From Candidatus Altimarinota bacterium (GTDB taxonomy: Bacteria; Patescibacteriota; Gracilibacteria; BD1-5; UBA2023), in assembly GCA_023260135.1 (NCBI GenBank), contig JALQWG010000006.1, forward strand, positions 1 through 64,000: a stretch of 64,000 nt of DNA. The letters run 5' to 3'. Below the pieces are notes generated by a model. The model did not search any database. It worked only from the letters and a program-made list of their open reading frames with translations, and had not been told where the DNA came from. Both the position numbers and the translations under genes were made by a program. This document shows, one piece after another, positions 9,041-20,146 of the stretch. How positions within the stretch are numbered: the stretch's first letter is position 1; each line of letters opens with the position of its first letter.

Positions 9041-11428
9041 ATGAAAAAGATTCTTATTCTTCTCTCAGTGTTTTTCCTCTCTCCACTTCCTCTCCTTGCT
9101 CAGGTGATGATAGTTGAAGTACTCCCCAATACGATAGATGATGCAAATCTCGAATATATAGATATCGCCAATACTGGTTGTGCGAGTGTGGATATCGGGT
9201 GATATACCCTCAGTGACAAGGTGAAGAGTTATGTATTCCCGAGTCCATCTGTCATCGATGCACATACGACCTATCGTGTGGGTCGCCCGAGTTCTCGTGT
9301 CGAGCTCAATAATACCAATGAAGAACTCACTCTTCGTGATAGCTCTGACAATATTGTTCATACATTTTCCTATGCTACGAGCGAGAAGTGATGAGTACTC
9401 GTTGTGCCAGGTATAGTCTATGATGTCTGTGAGACAGAGGAGTCTGGGGGTGCTACTGTAGAGGAGTGAGATATCGAGGAGGAATACGCTCCTGATGAGG
9501 AAACTACCACTACCGAGACAGGATCGGTGGTCGATATTCCTGAGGGTGAATCTGGGGATATAGAGAATACCTGATGAACAGTTGATATACCTACATGAGC
9601 AGAGGACGAGCTGATTGACCTGCCAGATGAAGAATCATCAACAGGGGAGTCGATAGATGATTCAGTACTAGAAGAGGACGAATTACCAAGTCTAGTTTCA
9701 GAGATACAGACGTCCAACTTCCTTGGTCAGTCGGGTTCGCTCGTGCCACAGATACTCCTCTATGATGACACTGACAATGACGGACATATCGACACGCTCG
9801 AGATACTCTATGATATATCTATCACTGGGAGTCTCGATATCACTAGAGTATCTCTCTATTCCAATACTGGTGGACTCTATAGCGAACGTATCAATACCCT
9901 CACAGGATACATCACTGGTTATGAGATAGAGAATAATATCCTCAGACTCTCTATCCGCCCATCGGACTATGACAAGAATTCACTCAACATAGACAATACC
10001 ACACAGAGTGAACTCAGGATCAAGTTCTCGGCTCCTACACTCTCATCACTCTCAGGCGAGATACTTCCAGATGTGACTCTCACGAGTTCGTTCGACGCCT
10101 ATAGTGCTGTATATAGTTGAGATGCGTATGATGAGCTTATCGATCCAGATGCGTCTGGAGATATCCTCGAGACCGAATCAATTGTCGTGGATTTTCCTCA
10201 GATAGTGCCAACCATACAGAACTACACCAACACGACTCTCTCGGGTGAGACATTCGTCTGTCGAGAGACTCCCTGTAGGCTCAATCTGAATTTTGAGTCA
10301 ATATTTACCTCTCAGTATCCAGCCTCAGGTTATACTTGTCAGGTGCGATATGCCGGATCTATCGAGAACAAGTGCAATCCTACACAGTGGAATCCGACAT
10401 GACCATGAGAGATAGAGTTCATCCTCACACATCGAGCAACATGACAGATGAGTAGCAAAAAATTCCCAGTCCTCTGGAATATCATATCTACAAATACTAC
10501 ATCGAGTACTCCATATACAACGAGACCAGCACCACCACGGGCGAATATAGCGCTCAATGGTATACTCTCGCGATCACAGATACACTCTGGAACTAATATA
10601 GAGTGCCTCTCTGGTACATGTAGTGTCAACTTTGATAGTACAGGATCCGTGCTTGTATCCGGTGTAGACTATACGTATCTCTGGACATCGAGTGGACGCG
10701 TTCTCTCTGATCGCAAGAATCCATGAGCATTCCAGTTTGCTCCAGGCAGTCATCGAGTCCTCTTCACTATCACAGATAGTGTGTGACAGTCATCGACAGC
10801 GGAATACGAGATCATTGTTCATCTCGATACAATATCAGATACTGATATGAGTCTCGCAGGAGCTACTGATAGTGTCAAAAAATCCAAAAAATCAAAAGTA
10901 GTTCTTTTCTCTCCACCATCAATCATCATCGATAATCCGAGTGATGCTATAGTCCCTATAGAGTGATGATACAGGTGCGTATCGACAGCCAAGACATGCA
11001 GTATCAACTTCTCTCTCGCGGATACCGTCAACGATGTGGAGTATCGCTGGAACTATGCACACGAGCAGGCTGAGTTTATCACGACCAATCCTCGTTCTCG
11101 TGCTTTTTCTCCATGAAGATACAGGCTCAGCATCTCAGCATACTCTACCTGAGGAACAGATCCAATCTGGACAGGAGAGTATACCATAGAGTCTATCCAG
11201 CACAAAAAATCCAAAGCCAAAAAACAAGCTACAAAAACGAATTCATCTAAAAAAACATCATCCGAGAAGATAACAGATACAGCATCTCCACAAAAAGTCA
11301 TAGAACTCATCCCATCTGCCTATGCTGATGGTGAGTGAACTGAGACTAGCGTGGATAGGAGTATTCTCTTCGTATTATTTGTTAGTATATTCATCAATAT
11401 ATTCTTCTTCCGACGTAGGAAGTGATAA
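9041..11428 (+). CDS. Large secreted, C-terminally anchored surface protein with lamin-tail-like domain
   Basis: A 795-residue protein. The signal peptide is M-K-K-I-L-I-L-L-S-V-F-F-L. A lamin-tail-like (LTD) segment spans about residues 24-125 (M-I-V-E-V-L-P-N, L-E-Y-I-D-I-A-N-T-G, G-G-Y-T-L-S-D). A highly acidic Glu/Asp/Ser/Thr linker follows (130-220), then repeated Ig/PKD-like beta domains with cysteine pairs (C-R-x-x-P-C-R, C-L-S-G-T-C-S, C-V-S-T-A-K-T-C). The C-terminus has a lysine-rich stretch, one transmembrane helix and R-R-R-K-G. It is probably a cell-surface adhesin or structural protein. In-frame ATGs at 8957 and 9020 would spoil the signal peptide. Confidence 0.8.
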
Positions 11429-11790
11429 TTGTACACGATATGTGAACAGTCCGCATCAGCAAGCGGAAAATAGAGAAAATGTAAAATATTATTTTTCACT
11501 CTCTATCTCTGCATATATATCTGAAAAAACCCGCCAGAGTGTGTCAAAATAAGCAACGTCAAGGGATAAATAATTTGCTATATTTTCTATTCTCGATAGT
11601 ATAACCCTGTTCTCTCTTCTTCCGTGCATCTGGTCGGTATTTTTCTCTACAATTATACCGCATCCTAGAGCGGGTCGCCATTGATTCCATCGTGGTGGAT
11701 CCGACTCGCCACACGAGTACTTGGCAGAACCAAGTATTCACCTGTTGCTCCAGGGATAAAATATGATCTAAAACGATCAAGAGGGAAAAT
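11429..11790. ncRNA. Candidate structured non-coding RNA region
   Basis: About 360 nt without a convincing gene but rich in stems: TACTTGG-CAGAA-CCAAGTA (11712-11730), a long interrupted pairing of GAGCGGGTCGCCA with TGGTGGATCCGACTCGCC (11667-11707), and CCTGTTGCTCCAGG (11740-11753). It ends at a strong bidirectional terminator. Strand is uncertain. I compared it by eye with RNase P RNA, tmRNA, SRP RNA and 6S RNA and saw no diagnostic motif. Confidence 0.35.
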
Positions 11791-11818
11791 AAAATCCTCC
11801 ACGCAAGTGGAGGTTTTT
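11791..11818. terminator. Bidirectional rho-independent terminator
   Basis: CCTCCAC-GCAA-GTGGAGG flanked by AAAAT and TTTTT. On the minus strand it follows the stop of the gene at 11821; on the plus strand it would end any transcript from 11429-11790. Confidence 0.85.
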
Positions 11819-11820
11819 AA

Positions 11821-12507
11821 TTAGAATGGTATTTCATCGTCCGAATCATCTATAGTGGGTGATTTGTTTATATGTATTAGTCCCGTGATTAATGATGATA
11901 CTACAGATATGGTATCATCTACTATCACTCATTTTTCATTGATTGCAGTGACTCATCTATGATACTGTATCTCAGTGTGTATTCAGTGAACATCCTCGAT
12001 GACTCAATCTATTACTGTTTTATGTTCATCACTTGGATTTGGTTTTTTATGTAGAGCGAGACTCTTACTCAGTGCATCATCTCACCGTGGTCAATGGTAG
12101 TATCCGAAAAAACCAAAATTACTTCACTGTCAATTAAAAATAATCCTCAACTTATCAAAATTATCTGAATAAAGTTCTTTTGCTGTTTTTTCTATACAAG
12201 TGTATAAGAGTTGTTTATTGACTTTTGCATACATTCCTAGGAGGACATCTAGGGTATAGAACTCAAATCAATATCATTCTTCTAATAAATGTGATAATAC
12301 TTCGTCTATCCATTCATTTGAATCAGGTGCATTTGGAAAGTGAGACTTAATATTCTTTAGTAACTTCTCTAGATATGAATAATCACCACTTCCTAGGTGA
12401 TAAAATCTTCATACAAATAAGTCACTCTGATAAATGCCTTCACTCTGGAATCATGGCAATAAATCAGAATCCTCGTATACGAATGCATCATTAAATGATA
12501 ATGGCAT
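11821..12507 (-). CDS. Hypothetical protein with an SSB-like acidic C-terminal tip
   Basis: A 228-residue protein of no recognised family with about a dozen UGA glycine codons. It starts M-P-L-S-F-N-D-A-F-V-Y-E-D and has a Gly/aromatic-rich patch (G-S-N-F-G-F-F-G-Y-Y-H-G-P-R-G). The last residues, D-D-S-D-D-E-I-P-F, closely resemble the acidic tail by which SSB recruits replication and repair proteins (consensus D-D-D-I-P-F), but the body does not look like an OB-fold SSB. It may bind SSB partners; this is inference from the tail alone. Confidence 0.6.
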
Positions 12508-12512
12508 ATATA

Positions 12513-13664
12513 TTATCTATCTTCGTATGTAAAACTCACTTCTTCCTTTTTTTCTCACATTGCCTGGAGTTGTTCCTGTCCACGTGAGAAGAGAGATATG
12601 AGTGATACTATAGGGCTCGTGAGTGGTGCACGATGGAGGATATTGCGTCCGTGGTTCGTGATGAGTGATACTATAGGGAAGAGGAGGTAGAGCGCCATAG
12701 ACGACTGGAATCCGTATTGCCAGACGATGAGTGCGAGTGTGAGGGTGACAGTGAGTCCTTGGAGTATGAGTCCGCGATATTCTCGCATGTCGCTCCTCCA
12801 GAGTGATGGGAGGGTGATGAGATTGGCACCTGGGATAGCGATAATACTCTGTGGGAGGATATATGGAGTGGTCGGTGTGACAGACTGCGTGTATCGTGCT
12901 CGGTAGAGCTCATAGAGTGAACTATATCCACGACGATTCTCTCCACCGAACGCCACACGGAAAAAATCCACAACGCTCATGATAGACGCCATGATGTGTG
13001 CCTCTATCTCGGGATAAGCAGGGATGAGTCTATATGCACTGACTGAGAGCCACTTATCGTAGACGAAGAGGTGAACCGCTGTCATGATGAATACGACTAT
13101 GGCGATGATGGTCAGAGCGAATACGAGTGTCGATACTGCGCCACCGAAGAATACTATGAGCGTGATGATGAGAAATGCTATGAGGCTTCAGAGTTTTTGT
13201 CCTACTCGGTATGGTTCTCACTCATATCGAGTAGCGACCCATACTCAGATGAATGGAATATACGATGCGAGGATACGGATTTTCTCATCTTCACTATATG
13301 CACCATCTACTTCCTCTGTCGCAGTCAGAGATGAGAGATTGATTCACTCTGACATCATACGGGTATCGACTCCATGATAGGCGCGATAGGCTCCATGTAG
13401 GAGATAGCCCACGAGTACGCTCATCATGAGACCGAGGATGATGCTGTGGATGGATATCCCGAATACCTGTATCTGAAAAAACGAAGACAGTACAATCATA
13501 TATACCGCTATGACAGCGAGTCCTACTCACATGATGATACTCGATCTCTGTGCATGTCCGCGGACGTACTCTGTCGCCATAGGAGTTCACTTCTTCGCGA
13601 GGAGAAAAAGTGGTCCAAGGAAAAAATATGCAATCATGGCATTGATACGAGACTGTGAATCCAT
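12513..13664 (-). CDS. Polytopic membrane protein (Tic20/DUF4870-like N-terminal half)
   Basis: A 383-residue protein with about eight hydrophobic segments. The opening, I-A-Y-F-F-L-G-P-L-F-L-L-A-K-K-G-T-P, followed by V-R-G-H-A-Q-R-S-S, resembles the cytosolic loop of Tic20/DUF4870 proteins (F-x-x-x-H-A-x-Q-S). A second such motif occurs near residue 150 (Y-I-P-F-I-G-V-W-V-A-T-R-Y), so the protein may be a duplication. Function is unknown. It lies 5 nt from the SSB-tail gene and 52 nt downstream of the flippase gene, and is probably co-transcribed with both. Confidence 0.65.
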
Positions 13665-13716
13665 AGAATAAAAGTTATAGAATCATTGTATCTGAAAGTC
13701 CGAAATAATGCAAAAG

Positions 13717-15018
13717 TTAGCGTGTTTTTACAAAGTTCTCACGCGTTGCATAGACCACGAGTAGGAAGAGGAGTATCTGGCTCGCAAGAGTCACATATGC
13801 TGAACCGATGAATGAATAATATGGAATGATGATGATATTACCAATGATGTTGAATACTGCAACAACTGCGTTGATAGTCAGCATCTTTCTTTGTTTGTTT
13901 TGTGCGATGAGTATATAGGTGAAGAGTGCTGATACCGTATAGACAAAAAATACCCACGCAACGACCCGCATAGCATCGATGGAACCATATCCATAGGCAG
14001 TTGTCTCGATGAATTCTCTACTCGATATGAGCATGAGGATATCCTCCGCTCAGAAAAACAATACAAGTGACGCGATAATTCATCCACCGAAGAGGAGTAT
14101 GAATGCATGTTTTATGAGTTTTTTTACCCTTGCTGTATCCTGTCTCTCGTATGCAATAGTGAGTACTGGGAGGAGTGAGTTGAGGAATACTGTTCCATAC
14201 ATCATACCAACTTCGATGATCTTCATCGGGAGAGAGTAGAGGGCGATAGCAGTGTCTGCTATATCATGTGGTTCCAATATGGATAGTAGGATCACATCCA
14301 CCTTGAAAAATATAACCCCGAGAAAAAGTGCAACTCCATAAGGAATTGATATCTTCAGAATATGTTGGATATAGGTCGTATCCCACTCGAACCTGACTCT
14401 CTGCCATCTAGATGCGTACCACCACGTGAGGAGTGTCATGATGAGGTTGCCTATGAGTCCAGCGACCATCACGAGGATGAATCTATCGATATGACTCTCA
14501 CCATATGTAGTCCACCAGGCATATGATATTATGGCAAGTGTTACAATCTTGCCTGTAGTATTTGCTATGATGCTGAATTCTGTTTTCAGTATTGCCTGGA
14601 GGTAGCTCATGAGAGAACTATTGATGAGTCAGAGGAGTGTAAAAACTCATACTATAAAAACCCCAATAAGAGCCTCTCTCGAGTTATATCCATCGAGAAA
14701 ATACCCAACAGAGAGTGCGAGTCCGATGATAAGGAGTCCTGAAAATGTACGTAGCGAGAGTACATTGGCAGCTATTTTTTCTTGCATCTTTTTGTCTCAC
14801 TCGTGTGCTGAGAGTTCACGTACAGTGATGGTATAGAGTCCGAGATCTGCCATGACTGCAAATATCGAGAGATAGTTGTATATCTTGGAATAGAGTCCAT
14901 ATCATGCTACATCGAGATAGTTTGTGAGGATTTTTATCATCACTATTGATATGAGTGCTGTCAGAACCTTGCTCACTATCTGTGCTATAGTATTGGTGTA
15001 GATTTTTTTGGTTGGCAT
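13717..15018 (-). CDS. Wzx/MOP-type polysaccharide flippase
   Basis: A 433-residue protein with about 12-14 transmembrane helices. The N-terminus, I-Y-T-N-T-I-A-Q-I-V-S-K-V-L-T, and Y-G-L-Y-S-K-I-Y-N-Y are typical of polysaccharide biosynthesis (RfbX/Wzx) proteins, and the V-D-V-I-L-L-S segment occurs in the MOP superfamily. It should move lipid-linked glycans across the membrane for surface polysaccharide. No glycosyltransferases are adjacent. UGA supplies loop glycines. A MurJ role is less likely given the N-terminal signature. Confidence 0.8.
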
Positions 15019-15058
15019 GAGATAGATTGTATCGAAAATACCTATTTCTCAAAAACGA

Positions 15059-15091
15059 AAAAATCCAGAGAAAGAACTCTGGATTTTTTGC
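15059..15091 (-). terminator. Rho-independent terminator of the secreted protein gene
   Basis: AAAATCCAGAG and CTCTGGATTTTT around AAAGAA. It lies between the stop of the gene at 15103 and the start of the flippase gene, both on the minus strand. Confidence 0.8.
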
Positions 15092-15102
15092 TATGAGATA
15101 TA

Positions 15103-15774
15103 CTAGAAGTTACCGGTTACAGTGAGGATAACCTTGTCTGTATAGTCTCCTGCTGGAGTCTGGATATTTGGTTGAGCACTGACCGTGAGGGAAAAGTCAT
15201 CAACACCAGTAGCATTCTGTGGGCGATTGGATGTGTAGACTGTAACAGGAGTTGTGTTATTGATCTCGGCGTTGTGTGCTGCTGTCCGTGAGAACCCTGG
15301 GGCAGTAGAGTCGGTTGCCGCGACGATAGCAGAGACGAACCTGTAACTATCAGCAAAGCCGTCAGTTACATTGGAGTTGATGATGATAGCTCCAGATGAT
15401 GAGTTGACCATACCACCACTTGCTGATGCTGCTGTAACAGATGCACCATTTACTGCATTGGTTCCGATCTCGATATTTACACTTCCTGATGAGGCTGCGA
15501 GACTCGACATGTTACCGAGATCGATGATGCCACTTCCCGATACTACCATGTTGAGTACTGGGAGGATACGACCACGAACTATGATACCATTGATTGTACC
15601 TGATGCTGACCCTGGAAATGTATCATTCCAGTTGATATTGGTTGTGAGTGCACCACTTCACTGTACTGTACCACTACCGATGACTGACGCCCAAGTATCT
15701 GAGATACTACTCGATACGAGTGTGAGAGATATTGCTGCGAGAGTGACTGCGCCGACGAGAACACGAGAATTCAT
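15103..15774 (-). CDS. Secreted beta-rich surface or pilus-like protein
   Basis: A 223-residue protein with a signal peptide (V-L-V-G-A-V-T-L-A-A-I-S-L-T-L), then a Gly/Ser/Thr/Asn-rich, Cys-free, beta-strand-like body. The end, I-Q-T-P-A-G-D-Y-T-D-K-V-I-L-T-V-T, matches the P-A-G-x-Y-x-D-x-x-x-(V/I)-T closing strand seen in spore-coat-U and WxL-like secreted domains. It is probably an abundant surface or fimbrial subunit. It has its own terminator and a separate upstream region, so it is probably monocistronic. Confidence 0.7.
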
Positions 15775-15932
15775 ATATGTATGAGTTATTGATATTACCT
15801 ATTCATCTTGGCATATCTCGTATATTGCGTCAACGAAACCTGTATTTTTTATACACAGATTTAATTGACGAAGTGAGGAGATGTATTTTAAAATTTTCTT
15901 TGTCTTTTTCTCCTATTGTATATACTTGAGAT

Positions 15933-17429
15933 ATGACAAAAACTCAAAAAACAGAGCAGATTCTTCGTTCCTCAGAATGACAGGGACAACACTATATAGA
16001 CTATTCTCTCATATCTGGACTCTCACCTCGTCGTGGGCGTCGGGATTTTGTATCTTGGGTGGATATGGAGTTCGCGGAGACAGCACTCGATACACCCGAG
16101 AATCGAGTATACTACATCGGGAAGAAGCTCGCACAAGAATCATCAGGAAGCATCCAATCCACGTATATATATGAGCTTGAGTCTACACTCATCGGTGTGC
16201 TTGCTCGGATGGAGAGTAGGGGAGTGTCTTTTGACAGCGAGAAGCTCAGAGATATAGGAGAACGCATCCGTGCTGATATAGCACGACTCGAGACAGAGAT
16301 ATATGATATTATCGGAGAGCGGTTCAATCTCAATTCTCCGAAGCAACTCCAGGTAATACTTTTTGAAAAACTCGGAATCAAACCAACGAAAAAGAATAAA
16401 ACAGGGTACTCTGTGGACAATGATGTTCTCGAGGAGATAGCCAAGAACTATGATATAGCACGCCTCATCCTCGAGTATCGTGGACTCGCGAAGCTGTCGT
16501 CGACCTATGTAGAGTGACTCTTGAAGTCAGTAGATACAGATAGAAAAATACACACAACCTATGATTCGCTCGGTGCATCTACTGGTCGCATGTCCTCGAC
16601 TGATCCCAACCTCCAGAATATCCCAACAGGAGATGGATATGCTCGAGAGATCAAGGAGTGCTTTGTTCCATCATCATGAAATATTCTCCTCGTCGCCGAC
16701 TATTCTCAGATCGAGCTCCGTATCCTCGCGTTTCTCTCACAGGATGAGGCACTTCTCGAGGCATTTGCACACGGAGAGGATATCCATGCACGTACGGCAT
16801 TTTTTCTCTTCGGAGACAAGGTTGGTGCAGACAAAAAAACCTGGAAAGCGACAAGTGAACAACGTCGAATCGCCAAAAGTGTGAATTTTGGTGTGATATA
16901 TGGTATAACTGGTTTCTGACTTGCCAAGACACTCGATTGTAGTCCATGGGAAGCACAGGAGTATGTGAATGCTTTTTATGCCAAGTATCCTGGAGTTCGA
17001 ATCTACTATGATAGGCTCCTCGAGGATGCGAGGAAGAACGGCTATGTAGAGACGTATTTTGGTCGTCGCAGATATATCCCCTGAGTGAATGATGCGAACA
17101 AGACACTCCGTGCTATCGCAGAGCGTGAGGCGATGAATATGCCAGTGCAGGGAACAGCAGCAGATGTCATCAAGATAGCGATGATAGAGCTCGATGCAAA
17201 TATTCGCGATAATAATATCGGATGACGCATGATACTCCAGGTACATGATGAACTGGTATTTGATATACCTACTTCTGAACAAGAGGTATTTGAAAAGATG
17301 GTACGAGAGACAATGGAAGGGGTACTCAGGAATTATGAATGACGAATGACGAATGACGAATGACGAAAAATAATACCACCAATCATAGTTGATATATCAA
17401 CTGGCGCTAATTGGTCAGAGGCAAAATAG
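15933..17429 (+). CDS. polA: DNA polymerase I, polymerase domain only
   Basis: A 498-residue family-A polymerase. Motif A is D-Y-S-Q-I-E-L-R (about residue 256), motif B R-R-I-A-K-S-V-N-F-G-V-I-Y-G, motif C Q-V-H-D-E-L-V-F-D. The G of F-G-L-A and other conserved glycines are UGA. Both the 5'-3' flap nuclease and the 3'-5' exonuclease domains are absent: only about 80 residues precede the thumb. The first 25 codons overlap half of a dispersed repeat (15955-15980), and near the 3' end four GAATGAC heptamers are read as E-G-R-M-T-N-D-E-G-R. A TATACT box 6 nt before the ATG suggests a leaderless mRNA; in-frame ATG 16059 is an alternative start. Confidence 0.9.
17336..17366 (+). repeat. Tandem GAATGAC heptamers inside polA
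   Basis: Four direct copies of GAATGAC (with one leading T) interrupt the codons between the last helix of the polymerase and its conserved I-I-V-D-I-S-T-G-A-N-W end. The frame stays open, partly through UGA codons. Confidence 0.8.
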
Positions 17430-17437
17430 TTTTCTCC

Positions 17438-17465
17438 TTGTAAAAGGGCTAAGAATCGATACTAT
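17438..17465 (+). promoter_or_regulatory. Promoter of the operon starting at 17492
   Basis: TTGTAA (17438-17443), a 16-nt spacer, TACTAT (17460-17465). It lies 26 nt before the ATG of the small membrane protein gene. Confidence 0.5.
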
Positions 17466-17491
17466 AGCAAAAATCCCACCCCATACACTCT

Positions 17492-17740
17492 ATGTTTGTT
17501 TTTCCACTTCTCAACTTTCTCTTCCTCATCATCCTCTATCATATCCATAAAAAAGTATTTTATGTGACAACTTTTATTGAGATTGTGATCCATATGATAG
17601 GATTTTGGTATATATACGGGCAGTTCCAGCGTACAGATAATCAGCTTCTCTATACGCTCGCACTTACTGCAATTGGTTTTATCGTTGCACTTTCTGCATT
17701 TTTTGTTGCGACGTTTCTCAACCATAAAAAACTCTCATAA
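17492..17740 (+). CDS. Small membrane protein, three predicted helices
   Basis: An 82-residue, very hydrophobic protein with segments F-P-L-L-N-F-L-F-L-I-I-L-Y, I-V-I-H-M-I-G-F-W-Y-I-Y, and L-A-L-T-A-I-G-F-I-V-A-L, ending H-K-K-L-S. No known family was recognised. It ends 11 nt before the PH-like gene, so the two probably share a transcript. Confidence 0.65.
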   Translation: MFVFPLLNFLFLIILYHIHKKVFYVTTFIEIVIHMIGFWYIYGQFQRTDNQLLYTLALTAIGFIVALSAFFVATFLNHKKLS

Positions 17741-17751
17741 CGAATGCTTGT

Positions 17752-18537
17752 ATGAATAAGTTCGATGCACTTTTTTTCTCACAGTACGTCAATCCCAATG
17801 AGGCAATCCAAGATGTTTTTCATAGACATTTTTTTGTGATTATAGAGGATATAGTTCTCTGGACTTTTTTTGCTGTGATAATTCCCGGGTTTCTCTATTC
17901 ACAGGATGTATTCGGTGTGCAGTCTGCTGTTTCAGAGTTCTCATTCTCACTCTATCTCCTTCTCATATATGGAATTCTGATGTACAAGCTATTTGACTGG
18001 TATGCAGATGTATGGGTGGCAACGGATTCTACAATTGTCGATGTGAAGTGGAAATATTTTACTTCCAATCTGCTCTATATTCCATATGATAAAGTCGAGT
18101 GAATCGAGGTGCGAACTCGTTCCTGGTTCACGGCCATGATAGGCATGTCAGATGTTGTTGTAAAGCTTGCCGGACAAGAGTCTTTTACTCTCACGAGCGC
18201 CATGAGGCCAACACAGATCGTAGAATTCCTCCAGAATGCGACACAACACAAAAAATGAGAACATTGACCGGATGATAGGGAGCCATTTGAGATACTTGTC
18301 GAGACGCTCTCGGACGTCGTGAAGTGACACCTTGTCACAAACTGAAAAAATTATATCACACGTGACTATGTAGAGAAGCTCGATGAGACACTTACCAGGT
18401 GAGTTCCTATCGATCTCAGAACTCCTGATGAAAAAGTAGTTATCGAACACTGGAAAACGGTCTATACAAAAAAAGAAGAAGAACATGGAGACTGACATGA
18501 TAATCATGCATCTGATGCTCATGGTGGGCATCACTAA
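17752..18537 (+). CDS. Membrane PH-like (YdbS/bPH2-type) protein with His-rich tail
   Basis: A 261-residue protein with two transmembrane helices (residues 25-45 and 62-80) followed by a bacterial PH-like domain: V-A-T-D-S-T-I-V-D-V-K, Y-I-P-Y-D-K-V-E-G-I-E-V and M-I-G-M-S-D-V-V-V-K. A charged cytosolic region follows, and the last 20 residues are dominated by His, Asp and Glu (G-D-G-H-D-N-H-A-S-D-A-H-G-G-H-H), suggesting metal binding. The family's biochemical role is unclear. The start at 17752 was chosen because an ATG 8 nt upstream is in another frame. Confidence 0.7.
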
Positions 18538-18561
18538 TCTATCCTCTAATCCACTATTCCT

Positions 18562-18867
18562 ATGACTACAACTCCCGAGATTATCGTACATGCAGCTGAC
18601 TATCCTGTAGAAGCTGAGTCTATCCGTATCATCATCGACAAGAACCTTGCTGGGAAACTCGACTCTTATATCAAAAAACACGAACAACCGAATAGTCCTG
18701 TACGTGTAGAGCTCACTCTCCGTCGTGAAAAGGATGGACAAGCTCAGTGAAAACTCATTCTCTCAGTAGGAAACAAGTCATATCGTAGTGAGCGTGAGAA
18801 TTTTGACAACCTCGCAGATCTCATCAATCATCTCTTCACACATATCAAAGATCAGATGGCAAAATAG
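18562..18867 (+). CDS. Ribosome hibernation factor-like protein (HPF/RaiA family)
   Basis: A 101-residue protein. I-R-I-I-I-D-K-N-L-A-G-K-L-D-S-Y-I-K-K-H, then V-R-V-E-L-T-L-R-R-E-K-D-G and a last helix F-D-N-L-A-D-L-I-N-H-L, match the beta-alpha-beta-beta-beta-alpha layout of short HPF/YfiA proteins that bind the 30S decoding region and silence ribosomes in stress or starvation. The C-terminal dimerisation domain of long HPF is absent. One UGA codon. It sits 24 nt after the PH-like gene and 90 nt before rseP. Confidence 0.7.
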
Positions 18868-18903
18868 AAACAAAATCTTTCAAGTACGAGCGTACAAATT
18901 GCA

Positions 18904-18957
18904 AATAAAACGCCATCTGTATTCGTAATTATTAATTCGTAATTATTAATTATTTCC
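18904..18957 (+). repeat. AT-rich TAATTCGTAATTAT tandem repeat
   Basis: The element ATTCGTAATTATTA occurs twice in tandem and ends one base before the rseP start codon. A related AT-rich repeat is found inside tsaE. Confidence 0.6.
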
Positions 18958-20136
18958 ATGTCTCTCTTCCTCGGCATTCTCCTCGCATTATTCGTATTCC
19001 TTGTGGTTGTTCTCGTTCATGAGTTTGGGCATTTTTCTACTGCACGTCTCACCAAGATGAAGGTAGAGGAGTTCGGTATTGGTCTTCCACCACTTCTCAT
19101 CAAGCTCTTCAAGGATAAAAAAGGAACACTCTATACCTGGAACTGGCTTCCAATAGGTGGATTCGTGCGGATACTCGGTGAGGATCCAACAGGTGAAGAT
19201 GCACATAAAAAATGAGCATTCATGACTCGTCCCTGGGCAGCTCGAGTTCTCGTACTCATTGCCTGAGTGACGATGAATTTTCTCCTTGCCTTTTTTATTT
19301 TTACTGGACTTTTCTGGTATGGTACAACTCCGGTTGCTATCAATCCAATATCAGATGAACCTACAAATTCGTTTTTTATCCCGTCACTCGATGAGGCACT
19401 CTACTGGGGATATGTACAGCATGAAGGTATCGAGATATCTGCTCTCCCAGGGAGTCTCGCAGAACAAAAATGAATAGGCACAGGAGAGATACTCTACTCT
19501 ATCAATGGATTCCATGTAGTTCATCCAGATCAGCTCATCGAGGCAACCAAGATGAATCAGAACCTAGATCTCATACTCTATCGTGACGGTGGACATCGAG
19601 TTGTCCAGATAACTCCGGAGAATGGAAAAATATGAGTATCCGTTTGATTCAAGAATCTCAAAACCAATCCAGACTTCCGTATGGAGCTCCCGTTTCCTGT
19701 CGCACTCAAGGCTGGACTCTATGAGACATATGCGTCTAGTGTTCTCACACTGAACTTCCTCGGAGACCTCGTAGATGGGATATTCGACCCAGAGACACCA
19801 CAGGAACGTGAAGATGCAAAAAATATGCTCTCATGACCTATTGGTGTTGGTGCTACATTTGTATGACTGGTTGAGATATCGGCACCTGTAGGGATCATAC
19901 TCGTTGTGATTGCACTCATATCAGTCAATCTCTGAGTAGTGAACCTCCTCCCGATCCCAGCACTTGATGGTGGGCGTATTGTGACTACAACATTTTACTC
20001 GATCATTGTCAGACACAATCGTGAATGAGTAGAAAAGTTCCTAAAATTCGAAAAATATTTCCATGCATTTGGTTTTATATTTCTCATGATTCTCACGCTC
20101 TATGTAGCATGACTCGATATCTCTCGATTCTTCTAA
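18958..20136 (+). CDS. rseP: Site-2 intramembrane metalloprotease (RseP/RIP family)
   Basis: A 392-residue protein. The zinc motif H-E-F-G-H lies at residues 21-25 in the first membrane helix, a PDZ-like domain lies in the middle (A-E-Q-K-G-I-G-T-G-E-I-L-Y-S-I-N-G), and the second active-site motif is N-L-L-P-I-P-A-L-D-G-G-R. Conserved glycines, including that of V-N-L-G, are UGA. Family members cleave membrane-bound anti-sigma factors and signal-peptide remnants. An ECF sigma factor with a membrane partner at 60.6-62.1 kb could be a client; this is inference. Confidence 0.92.
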
Positions 20137-20146
20137 AACTTTATTT

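Noticed and set aside
11821-12507. Single-stranded DNA-binding protein
   Set aside because: Only the C-terminal tip matches SSB; the rest lacks OB-fold features.
17336-17366. CRISPR-like array
   Set aside because: Only four adjacent heptamers without spacers, inside polA; no cas genes in the window.
18148-18741. 197-residue minus-strand frame
   Set aside because: Antisense to the PH-like and HPF-like genes.
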